A stretch of 64,000 nucleotides of DNA. Origin: JAEUIG01 sp046349775. GTDB taxonomy: Bacteria > Planctomycetota > Planctomycetia > Planctomycetales > Planctomycetaceae. This document shows, piece by piece, positions 46,539 to 61,554 of this stretch. How positions within the stretch are numbered: the first letter of the stretch is position 1; every line of letters begins with the position of its first letter. The DNA lies in NCBI GenBank assembly GCA_046349775.1, contig JAXMBS010000012.1, positions 36,961-100,960 on the forward strand, written 5' to 3'. The notes beneath the pieces are model-generated. The model worked only from the letters and a program-made list of their open reading frames with translations, was not told the origin of the DNA and searched no databases. Position numbers and translations under genes: made by a program.

Positions 46539-47621
46539 TCAACTGCGCTTTCTGGCTGCCAGCACGACGTCCGCGACGCTTTGCGTCGCGGACGGCCGCG
46601 CGCACCGTGCCATCCGCCCGGCCATCTCCCGGCGCCGCTGTTCTTCGTTCAGGAGCGGCAGCAACGCCGCTGACATTTCCTGGACCGAACCATCTTTCGC
46701 ACTTAGCGCCGCACCGGCCGTCGCGAACGCCTCCGCATTCCGCGCCTGGTGGTCCCGCACGGCTCCAGGATACGGGATCAGCACCGCCGGCAGCCCGGCA
46801 CACGCCAGTTCGGCCAGCGTCGTCGCCCCCGCACGTGACACGACGAGGTCCGCCACGGCATAGACATCCGCAATGCTTACCAGAAACGCGGACGTCTCCG
46901 CGTGGATTCCAAATTCGGCGTATCGTGCCTCCGTCATTTCGCGGTCGCGATGTCCGGTCTGATGGACAATTCGCCATCCCGCCAGTGCCGATCGGTGTGC
47001 GGCCGCGAAATCCAGCATCGCGGAGTTGATCGACTTCGCCCCCTGGCTGCCCCCCAGCACCAGCAGTGTCGGCCGGTGCGGCGGGCGAGCATGCGGCCGC
47101 CCGGCGAGGACCGCAATCTCCTCGCGGACCGGATTGCCGGTCACGACGGACTTTGCACCGCGCGGCAACTTGGCCGCTGTCTCGTCAAAGCTGACACAGA
47201 CGGCATCCGCCCACCGCGACAACCACGTCGTTGCCCGGCCGGGAACGACGTTCTGCTCCAGCAGCACTAATGGGATGCCCGCACGACGCGCTGCAAATCC
47301 GACCGGCACGCTGACATACCCGCCGCAGCCAATCACGGCCCGCGGCTGCCACTCGGCCAGCCATGCGGCCGCTGTTCGCCACGCGCGCCAGGCCCGCCAG
47401 GCGGACCGCACCGGGTCGCGCTTCAGTTCGGGCGACGTTGTCGCTTCCAGTTGCCGCCGCTCAAACGCTTCGCGGCCGAGAATATCTCCCTCGACAGCCC
47501 GACTCCCGCTGACGAATACGATCCGCGCGTCCGGCTGGCGTTTGCGCAGCTCCCGAGCCACGGCAATCGCCGGAAACAAATGCCCGCCGCTACCGCCTCC
47601 TGCGAAGACAAACGTGTCCAT
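46539..47621 (-). CDS. murG: UDP-N-acetylglucosamine:lipid II transferase MurG
   Basis: 360 residues from the ATG at 47621. The GT28 hallmarks are FAGGGSGGHLFPAIAVAREL at the start, VIGCGGYVSVPVGFAARRAG, LLEQNVVPGRATTWLSRWA and VLGGSQGAKSINSAMLDF. DLVVSRAGATTLAELACAGL and IPYPGAVRDHQARNAEAF form the UDP-GlcNAc site. It makes lipid II on the inner membrane face, for peptidoglycan. No other mur or fts genes are near, so it is an orphan from the usual dcw cluster. Confidence 0.95.
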   Translation of the reverse strand: MDTFVFAGGGSGGHLFPAIAVARELRKRQPDARIVFVSGSRAVEGDILGREAFERRQLEATTSPELKRDPVRSAWRAWRAWRTAAAWLAEWQPRAVIGCGGYVSVPVGFAARRAGIPLVLLEQNVVPGRATTWLSRWADAVCVSFDETAAKLPRGAKSVVTGNPVREEIAVLAGRPHARPPHRPTLLVLGGSQGAKSINSAMLDFAAAHRSALAGWRIVHQTGHRDREMTEARYAEFGIHAETSAFLVSIADVYAVADLVVSRAGATTLAELACAGLPAVLIPYPGAVRDHQARNAEAFATAGAALSAKDGSVQEMSAALLPLLNEEQRRREMAGRMARCARPSATQSVADVVLAARKRS

Positions 47622-47830
47622 AAGCCGTTCTCCCGCCCGGCTTGGGGAGTATAGGGAGCGAAAGCGGAGAGCCGAAAGCGGAAGTGGGCGCAATGACCAA
47701 ATGTCGAACGGCGACGGATTCGATCCCGTGAACCTCGTCGTCGCGTTTGCGGTTCGTTGAGTGCCTGGTGGTGGCAATCTGCCGCCTATCGCACTACGTT
47801 ACGATGCTGCACACGACCGACTGACCCGCC

Positions 47831-48970
<1,140 letters not shown>

Positions 48971-48973
48971 CCT

Positions 48974-49043
48974 GTTGGAGTACCGACTTCAGGCGGTATC
49001 AGAGTCGATCGACGTTTATGTCGCCTGAAGGCGGAACTCCAAC
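48974..49043. terminator. Inverted repeat between convergent mqnC and the E2 gene
   Basis: Arms 48974-48995 (GTTGGAGTACCGACTTCAGG plus CG) and 49022-49043 pair at 20 of 22 positions, with a 26-nt loop. It fills the whole gap between the stop codons of mqnC (48970) and the E2 gene (49045). It probably acts as a two-way terminator and looks like a dispersed repeat. Confidence 0.6.
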
Positions 49044-49044
49044 G

Positions 49045-50781
49045 TTAAATCGCCGACAGCAATTGGAACGGATCGCTGAGCATGTTGCAGAGCACCGCCA
49101 GGAACCGCGCGGCGTCGGCCCCGTTGATCACGCGGTGGTCATAGCTCAGCGACAGCGGCAGCATCAGTCGCTCGACGGGCTTGCCGTCGACGAGCCGCAG
49201 TTCCGACTGTGACCGCGACATGCCGAGGATGCAGACCTCGGGATAATTGACGATCGGCGTGAACGATGTGCCGCCGATCCCGCCGAGGTTTGTCACTGTG
49301 CAAGTGGCCCCCTGCATGGCGTCGATCGGCAGCTTCCGGTCGCGGGCCTGTTCTGCGAGTTCGGCCAGCTCAGCGGCGACCTCGAGGATGCTCTTGCGAT
49401 TCGCATCCCGGATCACGGGGACGACCAGACCGTTCGGTGTGTCGACCGCACAACCGATGTTGTAGTACTGCTTGTAGACGATCTCGAACGTCTCGGGATC
49501 GAGACTGCTGTTGAAATTCGGGAACGCCTGCAGTGCCGTGGTCAGCGCCTTGATGGCGATCGCCGTCATCGTGACTTTGGGGCCCTTCTGGCCGGGGCCC
49601 GCGCCGAACCGCTTGCGGGCCGCCTCCAGTTCCGTCACATCGGCCCGGTCGTGCTGCGTGACGTGCGGTATCACGTGCCACGCCACTGTTAGATTCTCCG
49701 CAGCGGTGCGGCCAATCTTGTTCAGCTTTTCGCGGGTGATCGAGCCGAACCGCGTGAAATCCGGCAGCGGCGGCGGCGCGAGCGAGCCGGCGATCGACAT
49801 CGGCTGTGAGCCGCGCACTGCCGGCAGGTTCGACGACTGCAGGCGTCCCTTGACGTAGGCGTGGATATCCTCGTGCGTAATGCGTCCGCCGGGACCGGTC
49901 CCTTTGACTTCGTGCAGGTCGACGCCGAGCTGCCGCGCGAGTCGGCGCGTGGACGGCGAGGCGGGTACCGGCGACCGGTCGTCGCGCGGAGCGGCCGGCG
50001 CTGTCGCAGCGGGAGCCATTGGCGCCGTGCGTGCCGGCGGCTGGGGAGCCAGAGCAGTCGGCTTCGACGCCTGCGGTTTCGCGGGCGTTGCTGTCTCAGG
50101 CTTGGCTGGCTCTTGTGGCTTGGTTGGCCGCGCGGCCGGCGCAGCGGCGCCTGTCGTCACCACCGTGAACAGGTTCTGCCCGACCTTGACCGTCGCGCCG
50201 GTCGCCACATGCACTGCTTCGACTGTCCCCGCGAACGGGCATGGCAACTCGATCACCGCCTTCTCGGTCTCCAGGTCCATCACGACCTGCTCGGCCTGGA
50301 TCGAATCCCCCGCTTTGACGTGAATCTCCGCGACATCGGCCGACTCGATGCCTTCTCCCAGCGCCGGCAACTGGAACTCGATCCGCTGCGAAGCTCCGGG
50401 ATTGCTCGCTGCTGCCGGTTTTGCCGGCTCTTGTCTTGCAGCAGCCGCCTTCGAGGGCGCAGCGGGCGTCGCCTGTTTTGCCGTGGTTTCGACCGCCGCT
50501 TGCGGTTTCGCAACGGGTGTCGCCGCCGCCGGCGCACCGTTCCCGGCGGCGTCGATCGTCAACACGACGTCGCCGACTTTGATCGTGTCGCCGGATTTGA
50601 CGCGCAGTTCCTTGACGGTGCCGGCATGCGGACACGGCAGTTCGACGACTGCTTTTTCCGTCTCCAGTTCGGCGACGATCTGGTTGGCTTCGATGGTGTC
50701 GCCCGGACGGACATGCACTTCGGCGACGTCGGCCGATTCGACCCCTTCACCGATGCTCGGAAGTTTGAATTCGATGCTCAT
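49045..50781 (-). CDS. aceF: Dihydrolipoamide acyltransferase (E2) with two lipoyl domains
   Basis: 578 residues from the ATG at 50781. Two lipoyl domains (about 1-80 and 130-210) carry the modified Lys in ETEKAVVELP and ETEKAVIELP. Ala/Pro linkers separate them from a subunit-binding domain (STRRLARQLGVDLHEVKGTG). The catalytic domain ends with SYDHRVINGADAARFL, giving the His and Asp residues. It transfers acetyl to CoA in the pyruvate dehydrogenase complex. E1 and E3 genes are not in the window, so a 2-oxoglutarate or branched-chain role is not fully ruled out. Confidence 0.9.
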   Translation of the reverse strand: MSIEFKLPSIGEGVESADVAEVHVRPGDTIEANQIVAELETEKAVVELPCPHAGTVKELRVKSGDTIKVGDVVLTIDAAGNGAPAAATPVAKPQAAVETTAKQATPAAPSKAAAARQEPAKPAAASNPGASQRIEFQLPALGEGIESADVAEIHVKAGDSIQAEQVVMDLETEKAVIELPCPFAGTVEAVHVATGATVKVGQNLFTVVTTGAAAPAARPTKPQEPAKPETATPAKPQASKPTALAPQPPARTAPMAPAATAPAAPRDDRSPVPASPSTRRLARQLGVDLHEVKGTGPGGRITHEDIHAYVKGRLQSSNLPAVRGSQPMSIAGSLAPPPLPDFTRFGSITREKLNKIGRTAAENLTVAWHVIPHVTQHDRADVTELEAARKRFGAGPGQKGPKVTMTAIAIKALTTALQAFPNFNSSLDPETFEIVYKQYYNIGCAVDTPNGLVVPVIRDANRKSILEVAAELAELAEQARDRKLPIDAMQGATCTVTNLGGIGGTSFTPIVNYPEVCILGMSRSQSELRLVDGKPVERLMLPLSLSYDHRVINGADAARFLAVLCNMLSDPFQLLSAI

Positions 50782-50965
50782 AGCGGCCAATGGTAGCGCA
50801 GACCCCGCGGACGGAGCAAGCAGGAGAAATGGTGGGTTAGTGCCTGGTCGTTTGTTGGTCAGGCGTCTGGTCGGCTGGTCAGTGGCGAGTCGTGAGTGGT
50901 TGTCGATCAACCCTAAACGATCGGCCATCAACCCTTTTTCGGTTTTCGATATTCGGATTTCGGAT

Positions 50966-52333
50966 TTATCCCCTGCGGATTGCCTCCATCGGTGACAGCC
51001 GCGCCGCAGTCCAGGCAGGATACAGTCCCCCCAATACGCCCAGCGAGATGCTGAATGCCACGCTGAACAGCAGCAGCCCCGGACCGGCATGCAGACTGAC
51101 ACGGTCCGGGAACGACCAGTTGATCACCAGCGTCGCCAGCCAGCCGAATGCGGCGCCGAGGATGCCTCCGACGACTCCGAGCAGCGCGCTTTCATACGTC
51201 ACGAGCCGCAGAATATGCCCGCGCGACCAGCCGTTCGCCCGTAGAACGCCGAATTCAATGCGTCGCTCGGTGACGCTCATCAGCATCGTATTCACGATCG
51301 ACAGGACCGCGATCACCACGCCGATCGTGGTCATCAATGTCAGAAACAGGTTCAGGTCCGCGCTGAACTCGTCGAATTTCGCGGCCCAGTCGTCCGCGGA
51401 CCGCACCTCAACCGGCGATTCATCCGCGTCCGCCGCATCGGCATCGCCGGCGCTCTCCGCCGTCGCTGGCGGCTTCGCACTTTCTCTCGCGCGCTCGACT
51501 CGCCTTCGTCCTCCGCCGTCGTTCCCTTGAGTCTCCGGTCGTACCCCTTGAACAGCTCCGTCAGCGGATTGCCGCCGGAGGCTGCCGGCGCGGCCACTCC
51601 CAATAACGGCCCCAGCGCGGCACTGGCGTCCCATGAGGACAAGTCCCGGTCGGCAAACGTCCGTTCAATCTGCCGCGACAGATCTTCATCGTCCACGGTC
51701 CCGGTGGATTCGAGGTAATACACCGACACCGATTTCGGATCGAACCGCGTCATGCTTCGCACGCTGCCGATGTCCATGATGATGTTCACATCCAGCAGCA
51801 TCGACCGGCATTCGCGTCCCGACGATCTTCACTTCGTAGCCGTTGACCTTCAGCGTATCGCCCACCTGCTTTGGAACTCTTCGGCAATCGGCTGCGTGAC
51901 GACGCAGTTCATCGTCCCGGCGTCGTCGGGGGCAAGAAACCGTCCCGAGTGCAGACACCTGGCGAATACCCCTTCCTTGAGCCGCAGCCGGCTGGGAATG
52001 TCGAGTCCCAGCAGAAAACGCGGCGGACTGATGATCGTCTTGCCGTTGATCACGTTGGCCCGCACCAGAATCCCGGGTTGACTACAGGACCCCGGCATCT
52101 GTTCCAGTTCCTGCTGCCGCGGCCGGCAGCGTCGAGAACAAAGGCACCGGGAAGCGCCGCGCTGCTGCACCAGCAGGCCCGGAATCATCTCGAACGTTGA
52201 CGAAACGAGGGCATCGATTCCACCGGCGATCGAAAACAGGCCAACCATCCCGGCAATCGCGACGGTCAGCCCTAGATCGACGCGCCGACCGAACCGGCCG
52301 GCTCCCGAGGTTCCCCATCGCGAATTTGAACAT
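50966..52333 (-). CDS. MacB/FtsX-type ABC transporter permease, frame broken
   Basis: About 455 residues after repair. It starts MFKFAMGNLGSRPVRSA (ATG at 52333), then a first helix in another frame (GLTVAIAGMVGLFSIAGGID). The MacB-like periplasmic domain follows, with ANVINGKTIISPPRFLLGLD and MNCVVTQPIAEEFQ. The clean C-terminal part has three helices (FLTLMTTIGVVIAVLSIVNT and later) and FGVLRANGWSRGHILRLVTY, the FtsX coupling loop. It ends LSPMEAIRRG. At least five breaks lie between 51490 and 52330. No ATPase gene is next to it. Substrate unknown. Confidence 0.78.
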
Positions 52334-52535
52334 GATGCGTCGACGGGAGCCGGGGCGAGACAAATCGAGATGGCGTATTCGTGCGTCGGAATTTTACGGG
52401 CTGGCGACGGATCGGACAAGACGTGAGCGGAGGCAGAAGCAGTCCACGAGGAGGCGTCATATTAGCCGCGCCCGCCTGGAAACGGTCAGGTATGGCCGCT
52501 CCACTACGGTCGCGGCTAGTCAGCAGTTTTGTGGC

Positions 52536-53672
52536 TCACAGAAGTTCCGCGGCCACCCGGTCGGCCACCAGGCGACCGGAACGGGTGAGGTGGATCGAGT
52601 TCCCGTCGTCGGCGATCCAGCCGTCAGCGATCAGCTTCGGCAGCTCGGCGCCAATCAGTGAGTCGAGATCGAGCCCAAATCTCGCGGCGAAGGTGGCACG
52701 GTCGATCCCGCAAACCCGCCGCAAGCCGAGCCAGATCGCTTCCCGGGCTCGCTCTTCTGGCGACAGCGTCTCGCTCGCGCCTATGCCCGACTCTCCGCCC
52801 AGCACGCGCTTGAGCCAGTTCGTCACGCTGCGGTGGTTCGTGGTGCGTGTCCCGTTCACATACGCCGCTGCTCCCGGCCCGAACCCGAAATATGGCAGTC
52901 CCCGCCAGTACACCGCATTGTGCCGGCTTTGATAACCAGGGCGGGCGTAGTTCGACAGTTCGTACTGTGGAAATCCCTGTTCCGGCAGCCACGACATGGC
53001 GGTCGAGTACATCTCGGCCTCGACCGATTCATCGACCGGTCGAAGTTGCCGCTGCTCCCGGCGCGTCCAGAACGACGTCCCTTTCTCATACGTCAGCCCG
53101 TACGTTGAGACGTGCGTCGGTCCGAGCGCAACGGCCCGTCCCAGGGTCTCATGCCAGTCCTCAAGCGACTGCCCGGGGACTCCGAAGATCAGATCGAACC
53201 CGTAGTTGTCAATCCGGCCGCGCAGTTCCTCGACGGTGCGCTCGATGAGTCGGGCGTCGTGGTCGCGTTCGAGTGTCTCTAGCAGCGGCCTGGAGAATGA
53301 CTGCACTCCCAGGCTGACACGGTTCACCCCGTGCTCGCATAGCGCATCGACTTTCTTGGCGCTGAATCCGGCCGGATTCGCTTCGATGCTGAACTCGCCG
53401 CCAGACGTCAGCGGCAGCCAGCGCCGCAGCATTGCTAACAGGCGATCCAATTGGTCGGGCGAGAGTTGCGTGGGGGTTCCACCCCCGACGAACAGCGTGT
53501 CGATCTCGCGCGGCTCGCCGAGCGCGACCAGCTCGATTTCGATCGCTCGCAGGTAATCGTCGGCCAGGTCATCCCGGCCGGCGATCACCGTGAAATCGCA
53601 ATAGCCGCAGCGGTGCACGCAAAAAGGCACGTGCACGTACGCGGCGCGGGGGGCCGAAAAGGGGGACTGCAT
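52536..53672 (-). CDS. hemW: Radical-SAM heme chaperone HemW
   Basis: 378 residues, ATG start. It begins AAYVHVPFCVHRCGYCDF, the CxxxCxxC cluster site. DTLFVGGGTPTQLSPDQL, FSIEANPAGFSAKKVDAL and VSLGVQSFSRPLLETLERD follow. The later SNYARPGYQSRHNAVYWRG and the C-terminal winged-helix part are typical of HemW and lack the extra N-terminal extension of true HemN. It hands heme to respiratory enzymes and is not itself the oxidase. Gene order does not add to the call. Confidence 0.9.
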   Translation of the reverse strand: MQSPFSAPRAAYVHVPFCVHRCGYCDFTVIAGRDDLADDYLRAIEIELVALGEPREIDTLFVGGGTPTQLSPDQLDRLLAMLRRWLPLTSGGEFSIEANPAGFSAKKVDALCEHGVNRVSLGVQSFSRPLLETLERDHDARLIERTVEELRGRIDNYGFDLIFGVPGQSLEDWHETLGRAVALGPTHVSTYGLTYEKGTSFWTRREQRQLRPVDESVEAEMYSTAMSWLPEQGFPQYELSNYARPGYQSRHNAVYWRGLPYFGFGPGAAAYVNGTRTTNHRSVTNWLKRVLGGESGIGASETLSPEERAREAIWLGLRRVCGIDRATFAARFGLDLDSLIGAELPKLIADGWIADDGNSIHLTRSGRLVADRVAAELL

Positions 53673-53741
53673 GCCCCCATTCTCCGCCGATGCGCTCTGC
53701 CGGGGAAGCGTGTCGGCAGCTGGCCATCTGCGTCGTGCTGA

Positions 53742-54749
53742 TCAGGTCAGGTCGACTCCATAACTGACCAGCGCCTTCATGTAGTTATGCCGCTCGAAGG
53801 CCCCCGGATGCGGCGTGTTGCGATGGTTAAAGCTGCCGCGCAACTGCGACACGGAACGGTAGCCATGCTCTGTCAGCAGCGTCCGCAGTTCCGTGAGCAG
53901 ATGCGCCACATGCTCAGGTCCGTTGCGGATCAGGACAGCCGAGATCATCGCCACGTCGGCCCCGACCAGCAGCATCTTGAGGACGTCGACGGCGGTGTGG
54001 ATCCCGGAATTCGCCGCCAGCGACGCGTCGATCTGCGCATCGAGGATGCCGATCCAGCGCATCGGCAGTCGGTTTTCCGTCCGCCGGCTGAGCTCCATGT
54101 GCGGATCGATCACCATCCGTTCAATATCGAGGTCGGGTTGGAAGAAGCGGTTGAACAGGACCAGGCCATTCGCCCCTGCATCGACGAGCCGCCGGGCAAA
54201 GTTCGGCAGCGAACTGAAGAACGGCCCGATTTTGACAGACAGGGGAATCCGGATGGTCTCGCGAATCGATGCGACCAGATCGACGTAGTTTCGCTCGATC
54301 TGTTCCCCGGTGACGTCTGCGTCGGACGAAAGATAGTACGTGTTCAACTCAATAGCCGCTGCGCCGGCGTCTTCCATCATCTTCGCGTAGCGGGTCCAGC
54401 CTCCGGCGGTGACGCCGTTCAGGCTGGCGATGACGGGCATCTTGACGGCGGCGGCGGCCTGCTCAATCAGTTGCAGATAATCATCGGGGCCGGTGTTGTA
54501 CGTATCCAACTCCGGGAAATAGGTGCCGGCTTCGGCGAACGAATCGGCGCCGTAATCAACCAGTCCGCCGAACATCCGCTCTTCGAACTCGATCTGTTCC
54601 TCGAACAGCGACGGCAGGACGGCGGCGCCGGCGCCGGCCGCTTCGAGCCGGCGGAGCACGTCGAGGTTGCCCGTCAGCGGGCAGGCCGAGGCGACAATCG
54701 GCGATGACAGCGTTAAGCCGAGGTATTCGGATTTGAGATCGACGGACAT
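53742..54749 (-). CDS. Dihydroorotate-dehydrogenase-like flavoprotein
   Basis: 335 residues from the ATG at 54749, which lies 37 nt after the nifJ stop. The TIM-barrel core has LGLTLSSPIVASACPLTGN at the start, PVIASLNGVTAGGW, IELNTYYLSSDADVTGEQIE and PLSVKIGPFFSSLPNFARRL, ending with SQLRGSFNHRNTPHPGAFER. This is the PRK07565-type relative of PyrD that is very often linked to nifJ. A role in electron transfer or amino-acid metabolism is more likely than pyrimidine synthesis. Confidence 0.85.
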   Translation of the reverse strand: MSVDLKSEYLGLTLSSPIVASACPLTGNLDVLRRLEAAGAGAAVLPSLFEEQIEFEERMFGGLVDYGADSFAEAGTYFPELDTYNTGPDDYLQLIEQAAAAVKMPVIASLNGVTAGGWTRYAKMMEDAGAAAIELNTYYLSSDADVTGEQIERNYVDLVASIRETIRIPLSVKIGPFFSSLPNFARRLVDAGANGLVLFNRFFQPDLDIERMVIDPHMELSRRTENRLPMRWIGILDAQIDASLAANSGIHTAVDVLKMLLVGADVAMISAVLIRNGPEHVAHLLTELRTLLTEHGYRSVSQLRGSFNHRNTPHPGAFERHNYMKALVSYGVDLT

Positions 54750-54786
54750 GGCTGTGTTGTCACGGTGTGTGAAAGTGCCGTTGGAA

Positions 54787-58363
<3,577 letters not shown>

Positions 58364-58781
58364 TGACCATCTCGCTGATGTGTCTATGTTGTGCTCCGCC
58401 GGATGTCCGCTGAGCGGACCGGACTCGCTGACGGCAAGTGCAATGCGAGTGCCGATCTCGATGTTTTCCTGCGTGTGATTTGAATCTCCGGTCGGGAATG
58501 CCGCGCTCGGGCGATCGGGCTGGCGTCAGCGGGGCTGCGACGACACGGCGCTGCGCAAACACCGGGAACTGCGGGAGAGCACACTCAGGAGCGCGTGCGG
58601 CGCACCTCTGCACGGTGGGCATGGACGATTTTGTCACACCTGCGCGCGTAGAATCGCACACTTGCCTGGGGCGGGTGACAAGGGAGATTCGGGAATCGGT
58701 TCACTACAATCCAAGTGACGGCCCGCCACTGCGGATGACCGTAGTCACAATCCCTTGAGCAGCCTGGACGGAAAGACAGTC
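58364..58781. other. Divergent intergenic region between nifJ and the GH20 gene
   Basis: About 418 nt, GC-rich, with no supported gene. No strong -35/-10 pair, palindrome or repeat was noticed. Confidence 0.4.
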
Positions 58782-61418
58782 ATGATCGACCCGCTGTGCC
58801 GTGGACTTGGCCGAACCGCATTCGCCGTCGCAGTGCTTTGTGCCGTCAACATTTCGGCAAGCAACGGGGTGGGGGCAGAGCGAGCACACGGTGGCGACCT
58901 GACCATTGAATGGGGCGTACTCCGCAACGACGACGACTCGCGCTCACATCACGGCCGCTGGACAATCACCAACAACGGCTCGGCCGCACTACCGGCCTCC
59001 GGCTGGACGATCTGGTTCAACATGCTGCAGCTCGCGGAGCGCGCGCCGACTCGCAAGATCGATCCGGCGGTGAAAATCAGCCATTTCAGCGGCGACATGA
59101 TGCGGCTGCAGCCGACGGACAAGTTCAAACCGATCCCCCCCGGCGAGAGTTTCACGTTCGAGTACCACGGCGAGGCGGCCGTCAACAAGGAATGCTGGGC
59201 TCCCTGCGGCCTGTACATCGTGTTTACGGATGAGCAGGGGCACGATTCCAGGCCGGAGCTGATCGGCATGGTCACGGTCAATCCGTTCACCAAACCCGAA
59301 CAGATCAACCGCGGAAAGCTCGACCAGACGCCGATTCCGACCCCGGCCTACCTGCACGAACAGAACTCGAAACTCTCGCTGCTGCCGGCCGACAACGTCG
59401 GCCCGATCACGCCGACGCCGGTGCTGTACCGTGCGTCCGGCGGCGAGCGAAAAATCGACAGCGGCATCGTCATCCGTTACGGCGAAGGCCTCGCCAGCGA
59501 CGCCGGCTACCTTTCACAACAACTGCAATGGGCACTCGGCGCCGCGCCGCGCGCCGAGCCGGGGGACTCGGCTGGAGACAACGTCATCCTGCTCAGAATC
59601 GGAAAGATCAAGGTTGGAAGCGACGAGAAGACGACCGGCAGCGAAGCGTACACGCTCGATGTCGCCGCAAAGGGCATCACGATTACCGGGGCCGACGCGG
59701 ACGGAGTGTTCTACGGCATCCAGTCGCTGCTGCAACTCCTGCCGCCGACGGCGTTCGCCGGCGGACTTCCGACCGTTACCGTGCCGCTGGTGCATGTCGA
59801 GGACGCGCCCCGCTATGCGTATCGCGGCCAGCACATCGACGTTTCGCACAACTTTCATAGCAAGGAGAGCATCCTCCGGCTGCTGGACGTGATGGCGTTC
59901 TACAAGGTGAACACGCTCCACTTCCAGGTTAGCGACGACGAAGGCTGGCGAATCGAAATCCCCGAACTGCCCGAACTGACGGAAATCGGCGGTGGCCGCG
60001 CTCACACCAGCAACAACGACGGGGCGCTGCATCCGACGTACGGGGCCGGCCCGTTCCGCGACCCGCCGTCGTTCGGCTCCGGCTTCTACACGCGGGCAGA
60101 CTACATCGAAATCCTGCGGCACGCCCGCGATCTGCACATCCAGGTCATCCCCGAGATCAACATGCCGGCGCACGCCCGCGCCGCGCTGATCGCCATGAAA
60201 ACCCGTGAGAAGCGGTTGTTCGCCAAGGGGAACGACACGTTGGCCCTCGAGTTCCGGCTGCACGATCCGGACGACACGTCCCGGTACTTCTCGGCGCAGA
60301 GTTTTATGGACAACACCGTCTGCGTCGTCGACGAGCCGGTCTATCACTTCGCCGAAGTCATCATCCGCAACTTCCAGGAGATGTTCGCCGAAGCCGGCAT
60401 GCCGCTGACGACCTGGCACTTTGGCGCCGATGAAGTTCCTGACGGCGTCTGGACCGCCTCGCCACGCTGCGCGGAGTACCTGAAGCAGCATCCCGAGATC
60501 AAGGGGCCGGCGGATCTCAAGAACTATTTCGTCCGGCGGATCATCAAACTTTGCCAGGAAAAGAAACTGCAGACCGCCTGCTGGCAGGAAGCAGCACTGG
60601 ACCATGTCACCGTGGGAAAAACCCATCAGGACAATCCTGTCCCCGAGTTCGCCGGCGGCCAGTTGATCCCCTACGTCTGGAACAACACCCGCGGCAACGA
60701 AGACCTCTGCAACCGCTTCGCCAACATCGGCTATCCGGTCGTCCTCTGCTGCGTCTCCAACCTGTACTGGGACCTGGCCTACAACAAAGACCCGCTGGAG
60801 CCGGGCCTGACCTGGGCCGGCTTCGTCGACGCCCGCGCCCCGTTCGAATTCGTCCCCGAAGACGTCTTCAAATCGACGCGCGTGAACGCTTACGGTCACC
60901 CGTACGATCGCGCGGCGATGTACCGCGAGCGCGAGAAACTGACCGATGCCGGCCTCAAGAACGTGCTCGGCATCCAGGGCCAGATCTGGTGCGAGACCAT
61001 CAAGGGCCCGCAGATGCTCGAGTACTACGCCTTCCCCAAGCTGCTCGGCATGGCCGAGCGCGCGTGGGCCGCTCAGCCGGAGTGGGCGCGGCTGGATGAT
61101 TTGGAACAGCATGATGCAGCCGTCCAGACCGCCTGGAACGAATTCGCCAACCGCCTCGGCCAGCGCGAGCTGCCGCGTCTCGATGCCCTGTTCGGCGGCA
61201 TCGGCTATCGGCTCCCGCCCCCGGGAGCCGTGATCAAGGACGGCAAACTCACCGCCACCACGGAGTACCCCGGCCTCGTCATCCGTTACTCCACCAACGG
61301 CAACCCGCCAACGATGGCCTCACCGGTTTACACTGAACCGGTCGCTGTGAAGGGACCGGTCCTGCTGAGCACCTTCAACACCCAAGGCCGCGCCGGCCGC
61401 GCGTCACGAGTCGAATGA
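58782..61418 (+). CDS. Exported GH20 beta-N-acetylhexosaminidase
   Basis: 878 residues from the ATG at 58782, chosen over a TTG at 58755 because GGAAAG lies 6 nt upstream. A signal peptide (FAVAVLCAVNISASNGVGA) leads to a carbohydrate-binding N-terminal domain (about 40-170) of the chitobiase type. The GH20b domain spans about 220-330. The barrel has AYRGQHIDVSHNFHSKESIL and the catalytic Asp-Glu in WHFGADEVPDGVW. QGQIWCETIKGPQMLEYYAF and a C-terminal beta domain close it. It removes GlcNAc or GalNAc from chitin-like or glycan chains outside the cytoplasm. Frame uninterrupted. Confidence 0.93.
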   Translation: MIDPLCRGLGRTAFAVAVLCAVNISASNGVGAERAHGGDLTIEWGVLRNDDDSRSHHGRWTITNNGSAALPASGWTIWFNMLQLAERAPTRKIDPAVKISHFSGDMMRLQPTDKFKPIPPGESFTFEYHGEAAVNKECWAPCGLYIVFTDEQGHDSRPELIGMVTVNPFTKPEQINRGKLDQTPIPTPAYLHEQNSKLSLLPADNVGPITPTPVLYRASGGERKIDSGIVIRYGEGLASDAGYLSQQLQWALGAAPRAEPGDSAGDNVILLRIGKIKVGSDEKTTGSEAYTLDVAAKGITITGADADGVFYGIQSLLQLLPPTAFAGGLPTVTVPLVHVEDAPRYAYRGQHIDVSHNFHSKESILRLLDVMAFYKVNTLHFQVSDDEGWRIEIPELPELTEIGGGRAHTSNNDGALHPTYGAGPFRDPPSFGSGFYTRADYIEILRHARDLHIQVIPEINMPAHARAALIAMKTREKRLFAKGNDTLALEFRLHDPDDTSRYFSAQSFMDNTVCVVDEPVYHFAEVIIRNFQEMFAEAGMPLTTWHFGADEVPDGVWTASPRCAEYLKQHPEIKGPADLKNYFVRRIIKLCQEKKLQTACWQEAALDHVTVGKTHQDNPVPEFAGGQLIPYVWNNTRGNEDLCNRFANIGYPVVLCCVSNLYWDLAYNKDPLEPGLTWAGFVDARAPFEFVPEDVFKSTRVNAYGHPYDRAAMYREREKLTDAGLKNVLGIQGQIWCETIKGPQMLEYYAFPKLLGMAERAWAAQPEWARLDDLEQHDAAVQTAWNEFANRLGQRELPRLDALFGGIGYRLPPPGAVIKDGKLTATTEYPGLVIRYSTNGNPPTMASPVYTEPVAVKGPVLLSTFNTQGRAGRASRVE

Positions 61419-61425
61419 AAGGCTT

Positions 61426-61477
61426 GCCACAGAGAACACCGAGGGCACCGAGAGTCGGAGCGGGTTTTCTCTGTGGC
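61426..61477. repeat. Hairpin-forming inverted repeat after the GH20 gene
   Basis: GCCACAGAGAA (61426-61436) and TTCTCTGTGGC (61467-61477) are perfectly complementary, with a 30-nt loop. It begins 8 nt after the GH20 stop. It may end the transcript; no T tract follows. It belongs to the CACAGAG-type words often seen in planctomycete spacers. Confidence 0.55.
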
Positions 61478-61554
61478 CTCGGTGCACTCAATGGCCAAGA
61501 AAAGACATTGACAGCTCGATCTTTCGATCAATTCGCAATCAATTCAGTTCGACG

